NCBI GenBank assembly: GCA_029204225.1
Contig: CM055098.1
Span: 21,303,097 to 21,367,096, forward strand
Length of the DNA stretch: 64,000 nucleotides
From: Diphasiastrum complanatum
Lineage: Eukaryota > Streptophyta > Lycopodiopsida > Lycopodiales > Lycopodiaceae
Reading direction: 5' to 3'
Below, piece by piece: positions 57,630-64,000 of the stretch. Under the pieces are notes generated by a model. It saw only the letters and a list, made by a program, of their open reading frames with translations, searched no databases and was not told the DNA's origin. Positions within the stretch are counted from its first letter, which is position 1. The number at the start of each line of letters is the position of its first letter. The translations under genes and the position numbers were made by a program.

Positions 57630-60600
57630 CTAATACATATCAAGATAAAAACAGGGTTCATTATACTTTCTCAGTCGACTCCCATTGACCACAGTGTCGA
57701 GGACATCGCCTTGAAGGGTTTGGAGTTGAACATATCCAGAGGCAAAGATTTTTTTTATGACGTAAGGTCCTTGGCCTGAAAATTTCAATTTGCCTTTGAA
57801 GGGTTTGGCCTGGTATAGCAGGACCTTATCGCCCACTTGGAAATCTCTAAGTTTCAATGATCGATCATGCCATGCTTTTTGTCATCGTTTGTGGACTTGT
57901 TGAGCATGGATGTTGATCTGTCGTGTTTCACAAAGTTGCTCCAGATGGAATAACCTATTTGCTAGATTCTGAGGAGTATTGAGCTCAAGGTTGTAGGCTA
58001 CTCGAAGGGAGGGAATATGGAATTCCACAAGCATAGCGGCTTTTTGACCATATGTGAGCTGGAAGGGGGTTAAGCATATAGCTCGTTTCGGGGTAGTGTG
58101 ATAAGCCCAGAGAGCAGCATGGAGTTTGAGTTCCCAATCAGATCGGCTGGATTCGACGGTTTTGGTGAGAGTGCCACATAGGATTTTATTGGTGGATTCT
58201 GCTTGGCCATTGCAGCGTGGATAGTATGGGGAACTTTTGCGATGTACCACAAAAGATTTGGAAAGAAGATCTGCTATGACAGACTTAAGGAAATGTGTTC
58301 TCCTATCACTGATAAGCTCTAGAGGACATCTGAACCGAACTACAACCTGTTCATAGAGAAATTTGGCGGTGGAACGAGTGTCAGCATTGCAAACAGCTCT
58401 TGCTTCAGCCCATTTGGTGCAGTAGTCCGTAGCTACAAATTCTCTCAATAATAGGATCCATCTAGTAATACGACCTGTGGTGCAGGTCTTTTGATGAGAT
58501 ACAACAGTGCTTGATGTTCAGTGAAGAATGCAAAGATTTTTCCTAGAAGATAATGGCGAAACTTCTGAACCGCATATACCATTGCCAAGGCTTCGCGTTC
58601 GGTTGTGGTATAATTGACCTCAGTAGGTATCGATTGTCGACTGAAAAAACGAATTGGGTAATCCTTTTTTAATTCTCCCGGTTGGGTCAGCACTGCTCCA
58701 ATGGCATACTTGGATGCATCAGTATGCACATGGAATTCTTTAGAATAATCAGGAGCTTGGAGGATGGGTGCTTTGGTAAGGGCTTCTTTGAGTTTATTGA
58801 AGACAACGCGTTGTTCATCCGTCCATTTGGGAACTACAACTACTTTGTAGATTAAGCGGGATTTGTTAGTGAAATCGAAAATAAAGCACCGATAGTAGTT
58901 GACGTGGCCAAGGAAGGAGTAAACTTCATGTATTGTACGTGGTTCTGGTAGATTTTGAATGATAAGGATCTTTTCAGGATCAGTGGCAATGCCATTTTGT
59001 GAGATAATATGTCCTAACAGAATACCATGGGTTACCCAAATCTGGCATTTTTCAAGATTAAGAGAGATACCGAAGTGTTGACATTGGATAAAAAAAAATT
59101 CGAGCACAGACAGATGACGTATTTCTTCGGAATGTGCTCCTAAATCGTCCAAGTAAACTTCTAAGATATCGCCCATCTGTTAAGAAAAGGCCGCTTGCAT
59201 AACACATTGGAAGCTGCTAGGAGCATTGCAGAGCCCAAAAGACATGACTTTCCTGTAGAAGGTTCCCCATTCTATGGAAAAGGCGATTTTGTGTTGATCT
59301 TCTTCAGCGATTTGGATCATATTATATCTGCTAAAGCCATCTAAGAAGGAGTAAGCCTCATCTCCTGCTAGATTTTCTAAGATGGATTCTCCGAAAGGTA
59401 ATGGAAAATGATCACGTTCAGTGACGGCGTTAAGTTTCTTAAAATCGACACAGATCTGAAGTTTTCCATTTTTCTTGGGGACGATGACAATTGGAGAGAC
59501 TCACTTAGTATGTTCAATTTCATATATAAATCTCGCATCTAAAAGGCGTTGTAATTCTTCTTTGATCTTGGCCTTATAGATGGGATTGCATCTGTACGGA
59601 CGACTCGCAGTGGGCCTCGCACCCGGTTTAAGTGGGATACGATACACAGCTACTTGGGGTGAGACGCCTTTCATGTCTTTATAGGTCCAGGCAAAGATAT
59701 GTCGATATGTTTGCAGGAGCTTTTCAAGCCGTCTTCGTTGTTCACGATTGAGATGAGCTCCGATGTGGACAAGATATTCGTTGGTTTCATTTGGCTCACT
59801 TAGGGAAAGAGTTATGGTTTGTGCAGGGCCTTCGTAGGGTGAATTACCAGTGGGATCACGTTGAGCTTGGGGTAATTTGATTGCGACATCCTCGATCGTA
59901 TAGTCCTTAAAGTATGAAGGGACATCATGGGCTGGAGATTTGAGGGGGGCCTTGTCTTTATCTTGTCGAGATGGTGCTTTTTCGGGGATGGGTGTAGGGC
60001 TAGAGGCAATCTCAGGAACTTTTCGAACAGTTGTGAGGTCACCCGGCGATTAAATTTGAAGTGGTTATTTCATTTTCTCTTTCATAGTATGACCACGTAG
60101 TTGAGATTTTGGTGGTGGAGAGACAGTTGGTATGTCATGGAGGATCTCGTCATCAATTTGAAAGATAGTCTCCTCCTCACAGAGATCCCATGGATAGTGT
60201 GGGCATTTGGGACGGTAGAATTTTGTCTCAGGTTTTTCACTTGCAACGTTGGCAACTGATTCCACTTTGAAAGCATGTTGCAGATAGGTCTTCAGGGGAA
60301 GTGCTTCCATATAGTTGAGGACCTGAATATCAGAAATGTCCATATCTTCTAGGCAATTTTGAATTTGTAAGATGTTCTCATCATCAATGAATAAATCGTC
60401 TGATTCATTAGTAGGTAGCCATGCAACATTTAGTAGCTCATCATGGTGTGGAAGGATATCAACAAAATTGATATTGATGATGGGTGTATCCAGATCAGGT
60501 AATTGGTCGTGATCGATCGGGTGTGGAAAGGTACAATTATCCTGATGTTGAGCACAGTAATCGGCATTCACACAATCAATGGTAGCTAGACTGTGACTCT

Positions 60601-61365
60601 AGTTTATGATATTAGTAAATTTAACATAATGACCTTTTTTGTGGCTGGACTGGTATGGATCAAATACTGAGTTGGTGGTTGAGGATCCCTCGTCATGTAT
60701 GCGTGCAGGTTTGAGTTTACCCGTTGAGTCAATTGTGACAGAATTGTCATGATTACCAAAAGTGACTCGGCCTTTGCTCCAGTCATGAGCGACTCGTGCA
60801 TTGGTGAGCCATGGACGACCAAGTAGTATTTCATAAGAATAGACATTATTGGGAATATCAAGTACTACAAGGTCAACAAAAAATTTGAGACCTCCTAGTT
60901 TGATCAGCACGTGCGAAAGGAAACCGGTAGGTCGGACCACACTTTAATCAGTCATTCGAAGCTGACAAGTAGGTTTGGCTAGCTTGTCTCTCAGATTCCA
61001 TTCCATCATGAGGGATGTGGAAATGATATTAGCTCCGGAACCTCCATCGAGTACTGCTAAAACTTCATGGGATTGATGATGGGTAGCTAGGATTTTGATG
61101 TTGCCTCGTTCGCTGAGGGGATTGGTTAGATGTAAGGGCATTTCAAGCAACTCATCAATAGTGGTGGTGGTATTGGATTGGATATGTTGTTTCCACTGGC
61201 CATCATGCTTCCAGAGGACATGGAAGGGAAGAGTGACATTGGCTTGTAGTAAATCTCCCCAAAATTTGGTACCTTCAAGGGTTTTTCTTTCAAAGGGCTT
61301 GTGAGGTACTTTATGGAAAGAGGAAGATTGTTGGTCGGCATTACGGATTTGCTGGCGATACTCAT
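57630..61365 (-). pseudogene. Ty3/gypsy pol: protease, RT, RNase H, integrase
   Basis: From right to left: a protease domain (61,365-60,600) with AVLDGGSGANIIS; an acidic spacer (60,571-60,065); reverse transcriptase (about 59,780-58,750) with LKPGARP, then GLCNAPSSFQ and the catalytic box YLDD (about 59,144-59,155); RNase H (58,720-58,480) with HTDASKYAIGAVL and TTTEREALAMVYA; and an integrase core (58,448-57,882) with the three acidic residues in VATDYCTKW, ISDRRTHF and GQAEST. Then a C-terminal part with FQVGDKVLLY and GPYVIKKI (57,857-57,630). The RNase H end and the zinc-binding HHCC part of integrase are deleted at about 58,445. In-frame stops occur before VSPIVIVPKK and before QMGDILE. 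No chromodomain follows, which with the primer site points to the Athila/Tat side of the family. Confidence 0.92.
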
Positions 61366-61441
61366 AATGCAGCTGAATTTCTTCAGATGGGTGAGGATAA
61401 ACTATCGGGGTTGAATCATCACTTGGAGGAATAGCTTGCTG

Positions 61442-62931
61442 TTAAGTTTTGTTGGGTGCAAGTGTAGGGGCTTGGCGTTGGGTTTGTGCCCGAGTCAAGA
61501 CCCAAGCAGGATGAGTTTCAACTGGTAAAGTTTCTACTTGCACTAAACAGACTGGAGCAGCAGGTTTGGACCGAGATGGGCAGTCCTTCACGTGATGTTC
61601 AATATCACAATTTTCACAAGCTGAAGGGAAACGGAGTTTATCTGGGCAGCGAATACTAGGATGTTTACCTGCACAGATAAAGCATCCTCGTATTGCGGGT
61701 AGTTGGTGTGCAGCAAAGACAGCTTGGTTTGGATTATAAGCTTGGGCATTGGGATCCAGTGGTTGAGCATTAGAATCATAGGTATAATAAACAACCATTT
61801 CAATAGAGTACTGTGATTGAGTATTGTCTTCCACATAGTAGGTGGCCGGATTGATGGTATTCGGATCAAGATAATGGACAGTGTTTTGTAGGGCAGGTTG
61901 GTTAACAACAAACTGTTGATGTGGGAATGGATATTGATTTGGTGCAGGTGGTCGTGGTTGGTAAACCCCTGGTCGTGGCACAGGTTGTTGTGGCGGGTAG
62001 GGGCGGTAAGCTTGATAAACGGTGGGTCTGGTGGCTGTTGAAAAATGATTTCGTAGTTGAGGGCATTCATTAGCAGTGCGATGCTGTGAGCAGATTGGAC
62101 ACCAAACATTTTCTCTTGCTGGAAAGGATTTCTCAGCAATTTGTTTCATGGCGGTTTGAAAATCGGCAGTGAGTTTATACATATGTGATTGTTGAGCTTT
62201 TTGCCAGGTTTCCATTTGATGTAGAAGTTCAGAAGATTGAGCAATATTATTAGACTTAGAACGATCTGGATTCTTAGATTTCTTTTCACGATGGTCAAAG
62301 TCATCATCGGAACATTCGTCTTTTTCACGGATAGCATCGGTCATCACATCTTTAAGATCATAAAGGTCAACTGGTTTGAGTTCACGGTGGATATTTTTAG
62401 ACAATCCAACTAAAAATAGTTTTATGGCCATGCGTTCAGTGATATTTTCATCAACACATTCTACTTTGAGACGTTTAAAATGCTCAATGCAGTTCGAACA
62501 GACACTTCGTGACGCATCTTGATATGAGTAATTTGAATGAACGGGCTCTGAGTCAGTTTGGATGGTTTGAAACGCTTGATGAGAGCGTCCTTGAGGGTGG
62601 TCCAAGAAGCAAGATCAGGAGTTTCGAGATTCAAGTACCACTCCTTGGCGGTGCCATAGAGTACCATGGGAAATAGGTGAAGTTTTTCAGTTTCAGAGGT
62701 ATCTCCATAAAAACGGCATGCATTATTAAAGTCTTGGAGAAATCGGACTGGGTCAGATTCGCCATCGTACTTTGGTGCATCGATACGTGGAATTCTTCGT
62801 TCCATTCGTGGAGGAGTCGGATTAGAAGATTCAGCACAGTCACAAGACATGATGCAGAATACAGAGGAGCGGGACAGGACTGTACTTGACAAAAAGGGTA
62901 GTTTGTTGGCAGAATGGATAGTGTAGGACAA
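61442..62931 (-). pseudogene. Ty3/gypsy gag with two zinc knuckles, one frameshift
   Basis: A start at 62,931 or, more likely, 62,850 (MSCDCAESS). The capsid part contains PKYDGESDPVRFLQDF and GTAKEWYLNL, followed by LKDALIKRF, the typical retrotransposon-gag core. A frameshift at about 62,470-62,600 moves the reading to a second frame with LFLVGLSKNIHRELKP. A basic/acidic linker and a Pro/Tyr/Gln-rich region follow. Two CX2CX3HX4C knuckles then lie at about 61,646-61,684 and 61,580-61,618. The protein would coat element RNA. It stops 76 bp before the protease frame, so pol was probably reached by readthrough or frameshifting, or the original frame is decayed. Confidence 0.88.
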
Positions 62932-63692
62932 AAACTGGTCTTTCTGATTGTTATAGAATTTGCGAACAGGCTGAAAAATTGTGGAGAGGCAGATAAATCT
63001 AACTGTAATACTCGCAAATTCTGAACAAGTATTCTGAATGTCAGAATAGTGATTTTTTTTAGATTTTCTGGAAAAATTTGGCGATTCAGAATTTGCGGAT
63101 AGTATAGGAAAATCGTGCTCTGTGAGGGCGAATTCTTAGGCTTGATGGTGAATTCTAACAGAGAGGTTTGACTGGCAGATAGGGAATATAGAGAAAGATG
63201 TGATGTTCTGTCAGTAAACAGGTAAAATCTGTGAAATAGAATTCGCGGGAGCTACTGAAGGACTGATCTTAATGAGATCTAGCCTCAATGAAGTCAGCAA
63301 ATTCCAAGACAAAGATTTTGATGAGAAATAAGGGATTTTGACAGTATAACAGGCTGTTTTCTCAAAATCTGACTATGGTCAGAATTCGTGGAGGTGATAA
63401 AATGAAAGATCAGGGTCTATTAGGGCTGCAGACAAACTGGCGAATTCTGATATACCTGTTTGGTTGTGAAAAAGGTCACTTGGGTCATTTCTTTTGAAGA
63501 AAATGCCCAAGTTGACTCTTTTGTTGCTTCCCCCCAGTTTGAGAAGTTGTGTCGCAGCTCGTGTAGGACCTGGAGAGACGACGCGTGCTGTTTGTTGGTA
63601 GATAGAGATAAGCACACAAGCAAACATACAACACGGAAGTAAGAAATAAAAGAGAAAAAGGAGAATAAGATAAGTAGAAAAATACTTAAAAA
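62932..63692 (-). other. Leader of the gypsy element
   Basis: Non-coding DNA between primer site and gag. It repeats an AGAATT(C/T)G(C/T)GGAGG-like motif at about 62,955, 63,012, 63,087, 63,128, 63,240, 63,380 and 63,444. Small open frames near 63,380-63,700 have no domain. Confidence 0.65.
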
Positions 63693-63707
63693 GCAACAAC
63701 GGCGCCA
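63693..63707 (-). other. Gypsy primer-binding site
   Basis: TGGCGCCGTTGTTGC on the minus strand resembles the TGGCGCCGTTGCC primer site of Athila/Tat-type plant elements. It lies 4 bp from the LTR edge. Confidence 0.75.
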
Positions 63708-63711
63708 ACGT

Positions 63712-64000
63712 TGTTCTAGTGAGTGCGGTGGCTAGATCTACTTACGGGTGTAGTATAGAGATGTAGAGATTCGTCCACTTTTTAAGTTCCTACAATAAGC
63801 TTCAACAGAAATATGGACAAGAATGAGAGCACTAAGGCTTACCCAACTAGTGCTCGAAACGGAAATAAACTAATTAGTAACAACAATAAAAATCCTTGCT
63901 AAGGCTTACCCAACTAGCAAGGTGACTAGACTAATCCTAGATTAACACCCGAAGGGTAATAAAATGAGATTGCGGCTAATACTAAACAAATAAGCAATAA
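63712..64000 (-). repeat. 5' LTR of the gypsy element (end only)
   Basis: The minus-strand LTR ends ...CACTAGAACA at 63712. The visible 289 bp contain a duplicated TTGGGTAAGCCTTAG phrase (about 63,835-63,850 and 63,900-63,917). The LTR continues beyond the window. No matching 3' LTR was found downstream of the accessory ORF. Confidence 0.7.

Overview
The window is repeat-dominated nuclear DNA of a land plant. The evidence is eukaryotic codon structure, Ty1/copia and Ty3/gypsy pol fragments with plant-type primer-binding sites, CACTA and hAT transposon remnants, a nepenthesin-type aspartic protease, and abundant (CT)n, (CA)n and (TA)n microsatellites. The density of decayed LTR elements suggests a large genome such as a fern, lycophyte or gymnosperm, but the species cannot be fixed from the sequence alone.

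The only gene that looks intact is a single-exon secreted aspartic protease of 498 codons. It is present twice, at 11710-13206 (minus) and 50229-51725 (plus). Both copies lie inside a very large inverted duplication: a left arm at 11497-16716 and a right arm at 46680-51938, about 5.2 kb each, nearly identical and separated by about 30 kb. The arms mirror each other around a coordinate sum of 63435 through the protease. They differ by a few SNPs, microsatellite length and a 29-bp indel.

Layout: 1-2.2 kb is the end of a copia element with its 3' LTR. 2.2-11.5 kb holds LTR and primer-site remnants, tandem repeats, a hAT transposase pseudogene, a duplicated 0.5-kb repeat, a protein-kinase-like pseudogene, a 189-bp tandem array and a small copia tail. 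11.5-16.7 kb is the left arm. 16.96-17.5 kb is a CACTA end. 17.5-21.3 kb is a broken minus-strand copia element. 21.3-28 kb is mostly intergenic with microsatellites. 28-30 kb is another copia remnant. 30.3-31.2 kb is a hAT-like non-autonomous element. 31.4-34.8 kb is a (TA)n tract and a roughly 727-bp tandem repeat interrupted by a fold-back element. 35-40 kb holds gypsy and CACTA transposase remnants. 40.4-43.75 kb is a non-autonomous LTR-like element with a TATAT target duplication, nested in a CACTA copy that ends at 44520. 44.5-45.3 kb is a copia gag/integrase remnant. 45.65-46.68 kb is a third partial copy of arm DNA plus a tandem array of tRNA/SINE-like units. 46.7-51.9 kb is the right arm. 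52-64 kb is dominated by a minus-strand Ty3/gypsy element (gag, protease, RT, RNase H, integrase, 5' primer site and LTR edge). It has an extra sense ORF downstream of pol, interrupted by a plus-strand LTR element that carries a large unrecognised ORF of about 860 codons.

The coding remnants outside the protease are transposable-element parts and mostly carry stops or frameshifts. Many stops are of the C-to-T type expected from decay of methylated DNA. The protease has its own TATA box and is probably the only host gene able to make a functional protein here. The most unusual features are the inverted duplication with a SINE-unit array at its inner border, and the two unrecognised accessory ORFs attached to LTR elements at 53.3-57.1 kb.
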